Part shown: piece by piece, positions 25,887-34,897 of the stretch
Layout of the letters: the number at the start of each line of letters is the position of its first letter
How positions within the stretch are numbered: the first letter of the stretch is position 1
DNA from: Treponema sp.
GTDB taxonomy: Bacteria; Spirochaetota; Spirochaetia; Treponematales; Treponemataceae
Direction: 5' to 3'
Assembly: GCA_017962415.1 (NCBI GenBank)
Contig: JAGCVK010000008.1
Span: 22,213 to 86,212 of the forward strand
DNA length: 64,000 nt
Made by a program: the position numbers and the translations under genes
Notes under the pieces: generated by a model
The model's database searches: none
The model's input: only the letters and a program-made list of their open reading frames with translations
Told to the model about the DNA's origin: nothing

Positions 25887-26996
25887 TTAGGGATTTTCTG
25901 TATCGTCGTTAGGATTCTCTGTTGGATTGTCTTGAACAACGCTCATTTTTACAAGTTTTGCGCTTCGTTCGCAACGTTCCTTAACACTTTCTTGAAGCAG
26001 CTTTAATTCATCTTTAACTATTTGATTTTTCAAAAGCTCAATCTGATTAGACGAAAGTTCTCGCTCTAATTGGGCTCTTTTTATCTGATTATCAAGTTCC
26101 TTACTCTCAATTTCCAGATTTTTTAGCTTCATTTCTTTAGCCAACTTTGCAGCTTCTTTTATTCCTTTACAAACCAAAGTAATAATCGAAATTCCGGCAG
26201 CAATATCAAAAGTAAATGGACTGTTATGCTTAACTGATTTTAGATTAAAAGTTGTACCATTTTCTGCATTTCTATTAAGCTGATTTCTGCACAAAACTCG
26301 GCCGCTTTTTAAATCATCATCAAAAGCTATAACAATCGGGCGCTTAATCTGATTAAAATAATAAACAAAACCTTTTTCTTCTTTTAGCGCATTTTTATCA
26401 TCTTTTTTGATTATCAGTTTTTCAAATCCATAATTCTTTTCTATGGATTGTGATTTTTTTTCAAAATCTTCTTTTAGCTTTTCATAAACCTTTTCGGTTT
26501 GATTTCTTTCCAAAGTTTTTGATTTTAATAATTCAATTGCTTCTTCCAGCGACTTTTCATTTGCATATTTGATATAAAAAGGAAGTTCTTTTGTAGCATT
26601 TCGTTCCAGCTTATATTTTCGCAAAACTTCGTTTATAATTCTAAAATATATAAAAATAAAACGGGTATTTAAAGCTCTTTCAGACGGAACTAAAGAATAC
26701 GGAAGTCCAATTGCATAAAGCAGCGCAATGTTATTTTCACTAATGCAGTTCATTTTTGAATACACATTACAAATATTCAATGAACGATTCAAAATAAGTA
26801 TGTTTTCGGGCTTTATTCCATTATTTATTGCATTTGCAATAGAATCAAGCAATTCAATCTTATAATATGATGTATTTAAATCTGAGATAAACCTTGTTGC
26901 CTGCCAAGTGCTGATATTTTTTTCAGCCCGTAACTTTAAATTTACGCTTCCTAATTCTTCCTTTAAAGTTAAATCATCAAATAATTTTTCTGACAT
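25887..26996 (-). CDS. Orphan AT-rich gene with C-terminal coiled coil
   Basis: 369 residues rich in Lys, Asn, Ile and Glu. Two parts are visible: an N-terminal globular helical part with no known motif (IKPENILILNRSLNICNVYS, ALLYAIGLPYSLVPSERALN), and from about residue 265 a hydrophobic patch (FDIAAGISIITLVCKGIKEA) followed by a long coiled coil (KLKNLEIESKELDNQIKRAQ onward). There is no signal peptide. Its base use is more AT-rich than its neighbours, which hints at recent acquisition. I cannot assign a function. Confidence 0.5.
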   Translation of the reverse strand: MSEKLFDDLTLKEELGSVNLKLRAEKNISTWQATRFISDLNTSYYKIELLDSIANAINNGIKPENILILNRSLNICNVYSKMNCISENNIALLYAIGLPYSLVPSERALNTRFIFIYFRIINEVLRKYKLERNATKELPFYIKYANEKSLEEAIELLKSKTLERNQTEKVYEKLKEDFEKKSQSIEKNYGFEKLIIKKDDKNALKEEKGFVYYFNQIKRPIVIAFDDDLKSGRVLCRNQLNRNAENGTTFNLKSVKHNSPFTFDIAAGISIITLVCKGIKEAAKLAKEMKLKNLEIESKELDNQIKRAQLERELSSNQIELLKNQIVKDELKLLQESVKERCERSAKLVKMSVVQDNPTENPNDDTENP

Positions 26997-27071
26997 AGTT
27001 TTTCCCCCGTTTTTTTTACTTACAAAGCAAAAGTGCTAATCATATCGCATTTTTGCTTTGCAAAAAGTGCT

Positions 27072-27102
27072 AAAAAAAACGGTGGTTATTAAAACCACCG
27101 TT
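27072..27102 (-). terminator. Rho-independent terminator after nfnB
   Basis: On the minus strand AACGGTGGTT-TTAAT-AACCACCGTT is followed by a run of Ts. A second, looser hairpin (CAAAGCAAAA..TTTTGCTTTG) lies further on at about 27024-27061. Confidence 0.85.
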
Positions 27103-27108
27103 CTATCA

Positions 27109-27123
27109 GCAAGCATAGCTTGC
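27109..27123. repeat. 15-bp palindrome GCAAG-CATAG-CTTGC, copy 3
   Basis: One base differs from copies 1 and 2. Like copy 2 it is followed by AGCCATTTTTT. It sits between the nfnB stop and its terminator. Confidence 0.5.
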
Positions 27124-27143
27124 TTTAAGCCATTTTTTAGATT

Positions 27144-28622
27144 TTAAGCATTTGCTAAATATTCATTTATTCCAGCAGCTGCTTTGCGACCTTCACCCAT
27201 TGCAAGAATTACTGTTGCGGCACCAAGAACGATGTCTCCACCAGCCCAAACTTTTGCATGATGTGTAGCCTGTTTTTCATCTACAAGAATATGGCCTCTC
27301 TTATCTGCGTCCAAACCTGGAGTTGTGCTTACAAGAAGTGGATTTGAACCATTTCCGAGTGCAACAATCATTGCATCGCAAGGAACATCGTGTTCACTTC
27401 CTGGAATTGCAACTGGAGAGCGGCGACCTGATTCATCTGGTTCACCAAGTTCGTAGCTTAGGCAGCGTACGCCAACAACCTTTCCTTCTTCGTTTCCGAG
27501 TACTTCAACCGGGTTTTCGAGGAAGCGGAAGTTTACACCTTCTTCTTCTGCGTGGCCAATCTCTTCGAGACGAGCTGGCATTTCGTTTCTTGTACGGCGG
27601 TAAACAACATCAACGGTTTCTGCACCAAGTCGGAATGCCATGCGGGCAGCGTCCATTGCAACGTTTCCGGCACCACAAACTACAACGTGCTTTGCTTCAT
27701 AAATTGGAGTTGCTGCGTGCTCTTTATCGTAACCTTTCATAAGGTTTGCACGAGTAAGATATTCGTTTGCAGAGAATACACCAATGAGGTTTTCTCCTGG
27801 AATGTTCAAGAACTTTGGAAGTCCGGCACCAGTTCCTACGAAAGCAGCATCAAAGCCCTTTTCTTCAAGGAGCTGATCAAGTGTATCTGTACGGCCAACA
27901 AGGAAGTTTGTTTCAAACTTTACGCCGATTTTCTTAAGATTTTCAATTTCGTCCTGAACAATTTTCTTTGGAAGACGGAACTCAGGAATACCGTACATCA
28001 TAACGCCGCCACATTTGTGGAAAGCTTCAAATACAGTAACTTCGTGACCAGCGCGTGCACAGTCTGCAGCAACTGTAAGACCTGCAGGACCCGAACCAAT
28101 AACTGCAACCTTCTTTCCTGTTGCTGGAGCGATTTCTGGCATTGTTACCTGATTATTTTCGCGTTCCCAGTCTGCAACAAAGCGTTCAAGGCGGCCAATA
28201 GAAACAGCCTTTTCTGCACTCTTGTAAACCTTACCAACAGTACATTTACCCTGGCACTGTTTTTCCTGCGGACATACACGACCACAAATTGCAGGCAAGA
28301 GCGAAGTTTTTTTGATAATATCAACAGCGGCCTTAAACTGACCGTTTGCAATCTCTTTTACAAAACCTGGAATATCAATGTTTACAGGACAACCTTCCAT
28401 ACAGAAAGGTTTTGCACATTGAAGACAGCGGTTAGCTTCTACGATTGCCTGTTCAGCGCTAAAGCCAAGTGCAACTTCGTTCATCTGACGAGCGCGAACT
28501 TTTGGCTCAAGAGTAGGCATTTCCATTTGAGGAATTGCGTTGCGGTCTTTAGCTGTGAGCTTACCGTTTGCCTTAATCAAATCATTAATTTTATTAAGTT
28601 CTTCTGTTACATTAATTGCCAT
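27144..28622 (-). CDS. nfnB: NfnB-type flavoprotein (glutamate synthase small-subunit family)
   Basis: 492 residues from the ATG at 28622 (AGGAG 7 nt upstream). N-terminal Fe-S ligands are in CLQCAKPFCMEGCPV and CGRVCPQEKQCQGKC. FAD-binding GSGPAGLTVAADCARAGHEV and NADP-binding GAGNVAMDAARMAFRLGAET follow. The protein would be annotated as glutamate synthase small subunit. Its partner, however, is the flavin/2Fe-2S protein encoded 10 nt upstream, not a large GltB subunit. That pairing is the NfnAB (or SudAB) complex, which couples NADH, NADPH and ferredoxin by electron bifurcation in the cytoplasm of anaerobes. No gltB lies in the window. Confidence 0.8.
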   Translation of the reverse strand: MAINVTEELNKINDLIKANGKLTAKDRNAIPQMEMPTLEPKVRARQMNEVALGFSAEQAIVEANRCLQCAKPFCMEGCPVNIDIPGFVKEIANGQFKAAVDIIKKTSLLPAICGRVCPQEKQCQGKCTVGKVYKSAEKAVSIGRLERFVADWERENNQVTMPEIAPATGKKVAVIGSGPAGLTVAADCARAGHEVTVFEAFHKCGGVMMYGIPEFRLPKKIVQDEIENLKKIGVKFETNFLVGRTDTLDQLLEEKGFDAAFVGTGAGLPKFLNIPGENLIGVFSANEYLTRANLMKGYDKEHAATPIYEAKHVVVCGAGNVAMDAARMAFRLGAETVDVVYRRTRNEMPARLEEIGHAEEEGVNFRFLENPVEVLGNEEGKVVGVRCLSYELGEPDESGRRSPVAIPGSEHDVPCDAMIVALGNGSNPLLVSTTPGLDADKRGHILVDEKQATHHAKVWAGGDIVLGAATVILAMGEGRKAAAGINEYLANA

Positions 28623-28632
28623 TTTTCTGCTC

Positions 28633-29487
28633 CTACTTTGCAAGCTTGTCAGCTTCTGCCTGCATCTTGCACTTGTGGAAATCTTCCTGCTCACGTGGCT
28701 TGAAAGACTTCATACGCATCATCATATTGTCCCAGTCTACAATGTGAGCATCAAACTCTGGACCGTCAACACAAACGAACTTTGTTTCGCCGCCAACACT
28801 TACACGGCAACCACCACACATACCAGTTCCGTCAATCATAATTGTATTTAAAGAAACTGTTGTTTTAACGCCGTACTCTTTAGTTGTAAGAGCACAGAAC
28901 TTCATCATAATTGGTGGTCCAATTGCAATAACTTCTGCTGGTGGACACTGACTTTCACACATTTCTTTTACAGGAACAGTAGAAACACCCTGTCGGCCAG
29001 CTGAGCCGTCATCTGTCATAATGATTACTTCGTCGGCAAGAGCCTTCATTTCATCAACATAAATCAAAAGGTCTTTATTGCGTGCACAAATAACCATGAT
29101 TACCTTGTTTCCAATAGCCTTGTGAGCCTGAACAATTGGGTAACATGGAGCAACACCAAAACCACCACCAACAACAAGTACCGGGCGGTCATATTTTTCG
29201 ATTTTAGAAGGATTTCCAAGAGGACCAAGAACAGCAGGAAGTTCCTCGCCAGCCTCTTTCAAAGAAAGTTTTAAGGTTGATGCACCAACAGCCTGGAAAA
29301 CAAGAGCAATCCAGCCCTCTTCGGCATTTGCATCTGCAATAGTAAGTGGAATTCGCTCACCAAAATCCAAATCAACCTGAACGATTACAAACTGTCCTGC
29401 CTTGCGGTTGCGTGCAATTTCAGGAGCAGTAACCTTCATATAAAATACACCGGCAGAAAGCTGTTTTTTTTCAATAATTTTAAACAT
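28633..29487 (-). CDS. nfnA: NfnA-type FAD/[2Fe-2S] subunit
   Basis: 284 residues of the dihydroorotate dehydrogenase electron-transfer/ferredoxin-NADP reductase family. The FAD-binding GQFVIVQVDLDFGERIPLTI is early, and NAD-binding GGGFGVAPCYPIVQAHKAIG is in the middle. Near the C-terminus the [2Fe-2S] ligands read GTGMCGGCRVSVGGETKFVC. It heads the two-gene operon with nfnB. A promoter TTGACC-N17-TAAAAT lies 33 nt upstream. In fermenting spirochetes the complex would balance NADH, NADPH and reduced ferredoxin pools, which also fits the ferredoxin-dependent iorAB at 47945. Confidence 0.82.
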   Translation of the reverse strand: MFKIIEKKQLSAGVFYMKVTAPEIARNRKAGQFVIVQVDLDFGERIPLTIADANAEEGWIALVFQAVGASTLKLSLKEAGEELPAVLGPLGNPSKIEKYDRPVLVVGGGFGVAPCYPIVQAHKAIGNKVIMVICARNKDLLIYVDEMKALADEVIIMTDDGSAGRQGVSTVPVKEMCESQCPPAEVIAIGPPIMMKFCALTTKEYGVKTTVSLNTIMIDGTGMCGGCRVSVGGETKFVCVDGPEFDAHIVDWDNMMMRMKSFKPREQEDFHKCKMQAEADKLAK

Positions 29488-29519
29488 CTTCAGTCCTCTT
29501 AAAAAACAAATAGTAAATT

Positions 29520-29548
29520 ATTTTACAATAAGAGCAAGATAAGGTCAA
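29520..29548 (-). promoter_or_regulatory. Promoter of nfnAB
   Basis: On the minus strand TTGACC (29548-29543), 17 nt, TAAAAT (29525-29520). Unlike many others here it leaves a normal leader with a ribosome-binding site (AGGACTGAAG). Confidence 0.6.
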
Positions 29549-29591
29549 TGAACTAAAATGACAAAAAATCACAACATTGTCGAAAAAAAAC

Positions 29592-29627
29592 AAAAAAGGC
29601 GCAGCAAACAAGTTACCGCACCTTTTT
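29592..29627 (-). terminator. Rho-independent terminator after the beta-barrel gene
   Basis: On the minus strand AAAAAGGTGC..GCGCCTTTTTT followed by GTTTTTTTT, 25 nt past the stop. Confidence 0.8.
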
Positions 29628-29651
29628 CAGTATGATTTTGAAGTTCAAAAA

Positions 29652-30860
29652 TTAGAATCCGCAAATTACATAAACGTATGCGCCAACACCCGCAACTTCT
29701 AAACTCTTTTTAAAGTTTGCAGACTGTAAAGAAAGACCAAAATCAACTTCGCAAAAACGAATATTCAAACTCGTTCCAAGCTGATGAATAAAAACCTGAT
29801 CTTTATATTCAGTTGAAAGCGTAAGTTTAAACATATCAATAAGATTTACAGTACAACCAAGATAATATTCCGGATACCAAATAGCATAATCGCTGAACGG
29901 TTGGCGCACACCAAGCCCAGCACCACCACGGAAATGGAAATATCCGCCTTCAAAAACCTTATCAAGATACAAGCCCAATTTTAACGGACGATTTATAGAA
30001 AAATCTGCGCTTTCATCATAAATAATATCAACATCATTGCTGGTAAACTCTGCATTTTCCATATCCGTTACAGACATTTCAAACTCATAGCTTCCTTTTA
30101 CAGTTGATTTATTACCGATTTTTGCCGGCACAATAGGAATTTGATAAACAGCATCAATATTAAAATAATCATAATATGGAATTCTAACCGAGCCGCCTAA
30201 ATCAATACCGTAGCAGGAAAGAACTGATTCTTTTAGCGATTCTTTATCAACAACAATAGAGCCGTTTTCGATTTTCACATCATAAGGCGAAAAAACGTCC
30301 ATATTAATATCAATAACACCTTTCATTTTACCATCAGAAGTATTTGTAAATGTTGCAGAGCCACCGCTACCTTTTATGATAAAAAGAGGTGTAAAAACTG
30401 CCGGCCTAAAATCAAACTTGAGTTTTCCAACAGGAAATCCAAGATTAAACTGCAGATAGGCAAAAGCATCAGAAGTATTATTAAAATCGATTTTAAAAGA
30501 TTCGCCGAGCGAGTTCCCATAACCAAGAAAATCAAAAAGCTCTTTGCCAACCGTTAGCCTTTCGTAAATATCAGTTCCAGCAGTAACTCCAAGATGAAAA
30601 TTCAAAATATTAATTTGCGCTGCAACCAAAGTATTTTCGTCAACTCTGATATTAAAACCTTCGTCCGGACAATTATCTGCGAATTTTCTCAAATCAATAA
30701 CAAGGTCTTTTTTAAAAACATCGTTACCGATAATCGTATTGTTTGAAACTCCAAAAGAAGTTCCGGCTTTTACTTCCAAAAATCGCTGGCTAAAAAAGTT
30801 TGAAAAAGCGGAACTACAAAATGCAAAACTAATTAAAGCAATCAAAAGAATCTTTTTCAT
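29652..30860 (-). CDS. Predicted outer-membrane beta-barrel protein
   Basis: 402 residues from the ATG at 30860 (GGAGGG 5 nt upstream). A signal peptide MKKILLIALISFAFCSSAFS is followed by many amphipathic strands with alternating aromatic residues (AAQINILNFHLGVTAGTDIY, FAYLQFNLGFPVGKLKFDFR, YFHFRGGAGLGVRQPFSDYA, LSTEYKDQVFIHQLGTSLNI). It lacks a C-terminal Phe, ending VYVICGF. Probably a surface barrel or barrel-like transport protein of unknown substrate. Its ribosome-binding site overlaps the TAG that ends the reading frame extending from the upstream lipoprotein, so the two are coupled. Confidence 0.6.
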   Translation of the reverse strand: MKKILLIALISFAFCSSAFSNFFSQRFLEVKAGTSFGVSNNTIIGNDVFKKDLVIDLRKFADNCPDEGFNIRVDENTLVAAQINILNFHLGVTAGTDIYERLTVGKELFDFLGYGNSLGESFKIDFNNTSDAFAYLQFNLGFPVGKLKFDFRPAVFTPLFIIKGSGGSATFTNTSDGKMKGVIDINMDVFSPYDVKIENGSIVVDKESLKESVLSCYGIDLGGSVRIPYYDYFNIDAVYQIPIVPAKIGNKSTVKGSYEFEMSVTDMENAEFTSNDVDIIYDESADFSINRPLKLGLYLDKVFEGGYFHFRGGAGLGVRQPFSDYAIWYPEYYLGCTVNLIDMFKLTLSTEYKDQVFIHQLGTSLNIRFCEVDFGLSLQSANFKKSLEVAGVGAYVYVICGF

Positions 30861-30870
30861 AGCCGCCCTC

Positions 30871-31188
30871 CTAATTATCCGACAGCGAAATTTCGCCATT
30901 AGTTTTTAAGCAGATTCCGAGATCTAAGTCGATATCCTTGTTACGAGGAAGCGAAAATTCTGCGTCTTTTGCAATATTTATCGCCAACGAAGGAGTTACA
31001 GAAGTAAGATTTTTTATATTGCTGATTTCATCAGATTCAAGTGTAATAGTTTGTGTCGAAGTACTAAGGTCTGCTTCGTGCGTTTTTCCAGTAAATAATG
31101 AAGTAGAAATTTTTATGCTGCCTTTATTTAACTGAATTGGAAAACTTCGTATAACAAAATTAACATCTACACTTTCTAAGGCGCCAAG
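30871..31188 (-). pseudogene. In-frame extension of the lipoprotein beyond a TAA (105 codons)
   Basis: Immediately after the TAA at 31191-31189 the same frame stays open for 105 codons. It begins LGALESVDVNFVIRSF, continues with strand-like segments (GSIKISTSLF, STQTITLESDEISNIKNL) and ends with TAG at 30873-30871. That TAG touches the ribosome-binding site of the next gene. There is no ATG in it, so it is unlikely to be an independent gene. Either the lipoprotein gene has suffered a nonsense mutation, or TAA is read through, or there is a base error. The coding style and the coupled end argue that it was a real protein segment. Confidence 0.55.
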
Positions 31189-32121
31189 TTATTTATCAAG
31201 CATAGAATTATCATCGGAATCACCAGAACTAGAACCACCGCTAGACGAAGATGACTCCTTAAAACCTGCCAAATCTATTTCAACTACATCTTTTGCTTTT
31301 AAAGTAACCGGCACAATAAGAATTGCATAAATACGGATTGTCAAATCGGCATTTTTTAAGGCCTGTTTAGAAGGAAATTCTTTTGGTTTTATTCCAAATA
31401 CATAATCTACTTTTAAATCATCATTATCGCCACAATTATTCATAAAATCAGTAATATCTATTACATTTGTACAATTTTCCTTTGAAACATCTGTAATAAC
31501 AACATTATCATCGTTTTTTCTAAGTGAAGGCACTCTATATGAAGCAAAACCTATTCCAGCTGCTGATGAATAATTCAAAAGCGATTGAGTTTCCAAAGTT
31601 AATGAAAGGTCAGAAAATTCCATATCACCCGAATCAACATAAAGATACATTGTCACTTTCTTAAAATCTAGTTTATTAGCAAAATCATCACCAATCGCGC
31701 CTTTTATCTTATCCAAAATCTTAGCCGGATTAAATCCAACTTTGATATTACCTGATTTAGGAGAAACCGTACCTGGAAACAAAGGTTTTCCATTATTTGC
31801 AACTGCAAGAGCGTCTATTTGGTCATCAGTTAACTCTACAGGCTTATCATCATAAACCTGCAATTTTATACCAAACTGCTGAACAGAAGCGTCTTTTTGC
31901 TCAGGAAAATAATCAAATATTTCCATTTTTTCTGTATCTGATGATACCCCCATCATTTCAGACAGATTCATATCAGCATTTAATTCCTGTTTATACTTTC
32001 CAAGATAAAAATTATAATTTGCATTTGTTTTTACGGAAATGTTTTGTGGCACTTCCCATGAACAGCCGAGAAAACTTAGCGACAATCCTATTGAAATTAT
32101 AGCGCCAGCTATTTTTTTCAT
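31189..32121 (-). CDS. Lipoprotein, possibly truncated by a premature stop
   Basis: 310 residues from the ATG at 32121 (AAGGAGG 5 nt upstream). The lipobox ends LSFLGC, then a mature domain of beta-rich character (NANYNFYLGKYKQEL, LDFKKVTMYLYVDSGDMEFS, VDYVFGIKPKEFPSKQ, YAILIVPVTLKAKDVVEIDL). It ends with a flexible Ser/Gly/Asp-rich run (about residues 288-305) before TAA. The run looks like a linker to the domain still encoded downstream in frame. The next gene encodes a barrel, so the pair may form a surface complex. Family not recognised. Confidence 0.6.
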   Translation of the reverse strand: MKKIAGAIISIGLSLSFLGCSWEVPQNISVKTNANYNFYLGKYKQELNADMNLSEMMGVSSDTEKMEIFDYFPEQKDASVQQFGIKLQVYDDKPVELTDDQIDALAVANNGKPLFPGTVSPKSGNIKVGFNPAKILDKIKGAIGDDFANKLDFKKVTMYLYVDSGDMEFSDLSLTLETQSLLNYSSAAGIGFASYRVPSLRKNDDNVVITDVSKENCTNVIDITDFMNNCGDNDDLKVDYVFGIKPKEFPSKQALKNADLTIRIYAILIVPVTLKAKDVVEIDLAGFKESSSSSGGSSSGDSDDNSMLDK

Positions 32122-32305
32122 AAGGCACCTCCTTACCCGCAAAATGCGGCTCACTCTCACCTTTTATAACTTGTAATAATATTTTCGGATTTTTTGTTTA
32201 GAACTTTTGAATATAGACAGGAAGCCATTTGTGGCTCTGTGTATTATAACACACTAAAACGACAAAAGAAACACTTTTTTGCAATTATGATTATCTGCAA
32301 GTAAG

Positions 32306-32341
32306 AAACGCCCTAAAAATGCTAAGATTTTCAGGGCGTTT
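32306..32341 (-). terminator. Stem-loop after tex
   Basis: AACGCCCT at 32307-32314 pairs with AGGGCGTT at 32333-32340. It lies 12 nt past the tex stop. The T-tract on the minus strand is short (TTTCTTAC), so efficiency is uncertain. Confidence 0.55.
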
Positions 32342-32352
32342 TAAAAAATAAA

Positions 32353-34761
32353 TTATTTATTGAAAAAAGCTGCAAATGGATTGTAGCTCATTCCGTCATC
32401 GCTGCCAGAACTGTAGCTGCGGTTTTCGCGGTAATTGTCGCGAGCAGGGCGTGAATCACGATTTTGTGAACCAGCTCCGCCTTTTTTTACAACTACTACG
32501 CGGCGACCTGTGCCAGCTGCGCCAGTTCCTGCTCCACCAGTTGATTCGTGGCGAACAGTACTTTTTTGACCTGTTCCGGCACGGCTTGAAGCATCACTCT
32601 TAAGAGAAAGTGCAATGCGGCGGCGGTCGCGGTCAAGTTCAATGATTGTAAATTCGTGAACATCGCCAACTTTTACAACGTCCATTGGGTTTTCTACAAA
32701 GCTGTCGCTAAGCTCACTAAGGTGAACAAGACCTGTTTCGTGCAAACCAATATCAACAAAGGCACCAAAGTCTACTACGTTTTTGATTTTTCCGGTAACT
32801 TTCATACCTTCTTTGAGATCTTCAAACTGCAAAACACCCTTCTGCATAATTGGAGCTGGATAACCGTCGCGAGGGTCGCGGTTTGGCTTTTGAAGCTCTT
32901 CTACAATGTCGCGAACAGTTGTTTCGCCAATGTTATATTTTTCTGCCAATTTCTTAATCAAATCAGCTGGAACCTTTTCTTTTTTCTGAATATATGGAAG
33001 AACTTCGCGGGCTGCGTCGTAATTTTCCGGGTGAACCCAAGTATTGTCGAGCGGGTCTGAGCTTTCTGCAATCTTAAGAAAGCCGGCGCATTGCTCAAAG
33101 GCTTTAGGGCCAAGTCCTGGAACGTTCTTAAGGTCTTCGCGGCTCTTGATTTTTCCGTTCTGGTCGCGGTAAGCAACAATCTTCTTTGCAGTTGTGCTGT
33201 TGATTCCTGAAACGTACTTCAAAAGTGAGTAGCTGGCTGTGTTCAAGTTTACACCAACGTTATTTACAACCGAGCCTACAACTTCATCAAGCTGTTCTGC
33301 AAGTTTTTTCTGATTTACATCGTGCTGATAAAGGCCAACACCAATTGCTTTAGGGTCGATTTTAACGAGTTCTGAAAGTGGATCCTGAAGACGGCGGCCC
33401 ATAGAAATGGCACCACGAATTGTAAGGTCAAGGTCTGGAAATTCTTCGCGGGCAATATCACTTGCCGAGTAAACTGAAGCACCTGATTCATCAACTACTG
33501 TATAAACTACATCATTATAATTATCGCTGATAACTTTGCTTACAATTGCCTGAACTTCCTGCGAACCAGTTCCGTTACCAACTGCAACAACCTGAATATC
33601 ATACTTATCGATGGCGTCGTTAATCATTTTGTAAGAGCCATCTGGATCTGTAATCTGGAAGAACTTAAAGTAGCCAAGATATTTACCAGTTTCGTCGAGA
33701 GCGGCACACTTAGTACCAGTTCTGATACCAGGGTCAACACCAAGAACGCGGCTTCCCTTGATTGGCTGAGTCATCAAAAGGTTTTTGAGGTTTTCGCTGA
33801 AAATACCGATTCCGTGAACATCTGCCTCGTCTGCTTCATCGCTACGGATTTCGCGAACAACGGCCGGGCTAAGCAAGCGAACAACGCCGTCTTCAATAGC
33901 ATCTTTATGATATTTATTGCTAGCATTTGCCTTTCTCTGAAGAGCTGCAACTGCCGAATCAACATCAACATCAATTGTAACTTCAAGAGCACCTTCGCGC
34001 TCGCCGCGATTAATAGCAAGAATGCGGTGTGGTTTTACTTCGTTCAAAGGCTCTGTGTAATCCCAGTACATTTTGTAAGTAGAAGTATTTTCTGCGACGG
34101 TTGCGTCCTGGCCTTCTGGAACAATACCCTTTGTCTGAATAGTTCCTGTTCTCATATAAAGGTCGTGAACAGCTTCGCGGTTTGCAGTTTCCTGGCTAAC
34201 ACGTTCTGCAATAATATCATTTGCGCCGGCAAGAGCGTCTGCAACTGTTACAACATTCAAAGCAGGGTCTTCATTATCAGTTTTTACAAACTTTTCTGCT
34301 TCTTTTTCGCAAGCTGCATCATCATTATCAGCTAAAATAAAATCAGCTAATGGCTCAAGACCTTTTTCTGCGGCAACCATACCGCGAGTCTTCTTCTTTT
34401 TCTTGAATGGAGCCCAAAGGTCTTCCAACGCTGTCATTGTTGTAGCAGACATAATTGCGTTATAAAGAGTTTCTGTGAGTTTTCCCTGAGCAAAAACGCC
34501 TTTTACAATTTCAAGGCGGCGGTCTTCAAGGTTATGATATGATTTATATAGGTGGTCACAATCGCGAACCTGAACCTCATCAAGATTGTCATGTTTTTCC
34601 TTGCGATAACGGCTGATGAACGGGATTGTACAACCTTCTTCAACCAAGCTGATAACAGCACTCACCTGCTGCACGCGGATATTAAGTTCTTCCGCGATTT
34701 TTTTCATAATTTCCACTTCATTAACTGAAAGTGCGTCGATAGTTTCTTGTGTAAATTCCAT
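32353..34761 (-). CDS. tex: Tex family RNA-binding transcription accessory protein
   Basis: 802 residues from the ATG at 34761, which matches the usual Tex start (helix-turn-helix-like ...KKIAEELNIRVQQVSAVISL, then CTIPFISRYRKEKHDNLDEV). A YqgF/RNase H-like domain has GVDPGIRTGTKCAALDETGK. Helix-hairpin-helix motifs (NTASYSLLKYVSGINSTTAK, REDLKNVPGLGPKAFEQCAG) precede an S1 domain (GMKVTGKIKNVVDFGAFVDI). The C-terminal tail of about 70 residues is Gly/Arg/Ser-rich, as in other Tex proteins. It binds RNA and acts with RNA polymerase. The upstream ATG at 34821 is unsupported. Confidence 0.93.
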   Translation of the reverse strand: MEFTQETIDALSVNEVEIMKKIAEELNIRVQQVSAVISLVEEGCTIPFISRYRKEKHDNLDEVQVRDCDHLYKSYHNLEDRRLEIVKGVFAQGKLTETLYNAIMSATTMTALEDLWAPFKKKKKTRGMVAAEKGLEPLADFILADNDDAACEKEAEKFVKTDNEDPALNVVTVADALAGANDIIAERVSQETANREAVHDLYMRTGTIQTKGIVPEGQDATVAENTSTYKMYWDYTEPLNEVKPHRILAINRGEREGALEVTIDVDVDSAVAALQRKANASNKYHKDAIEDGVVRLLSPAVVREIRSDEADEADVHGIGIFSENLKNLLMTQPIKGSRVLGVDPGIRTGTKCAALDETGKYLGYFKFFQITDPDGSYKMINDAIDKYDIQVVAVGNGTGSQEVQAIVSKVISDNYNDVVYTVVDESGASVYSASDIAREEFPDLDLTIRGAISMGRRLQDPLSELVKIDPKAIGVGLYQHDVNQKKLAEQLDEVVGSVVNNVGVNLNTASYSLLKYVSGINSTTAKKIVAYRDQNGKIKSREDLKNVPGLGPKAFEQCAGFLKIAESSDPLDNTWVHPENYDAAREVLPYIQKKEKVPADLIKKLAEKYNIGETTVRDIVEELQKPNRDPRDGYPAPIMQKGVLQFEDLKEGMKVTGKIKNVVDFGAFVDIGLHETGLVHLSELSDSFVENPMDVVKVGDVHEFTIIELDRDRRRIALSLKSDASSRAGTGQKSTVRHESTGGAGTGAAGTGRRVVVVKKGGAGSQNRDSRPARDNYRENRSYSSGSDDGMSYNPFAAFFNK

Positions 34762-34897
34762 AATGCAAAATATTTTAGTGGAAACACTTAAAATTGGGAA
34801 TAGGAAAAATTGGCAAATCAAGATAAACGCAAAATAAAAGGCCGTTTACTTAAGTGCGTTTCAAAAGCTATAAAAATCAGCTGATAATGGATTTTAA

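Noticed and set aside
27552..28703. 383-codon plus-strand ORF opposite nfnB
   Set aside because: It is the antisense shadow of nfnB, has Cys/Phe/Asn-rich composition and no motif, while the minus frame carries intact Fe-S and flavin motifs.
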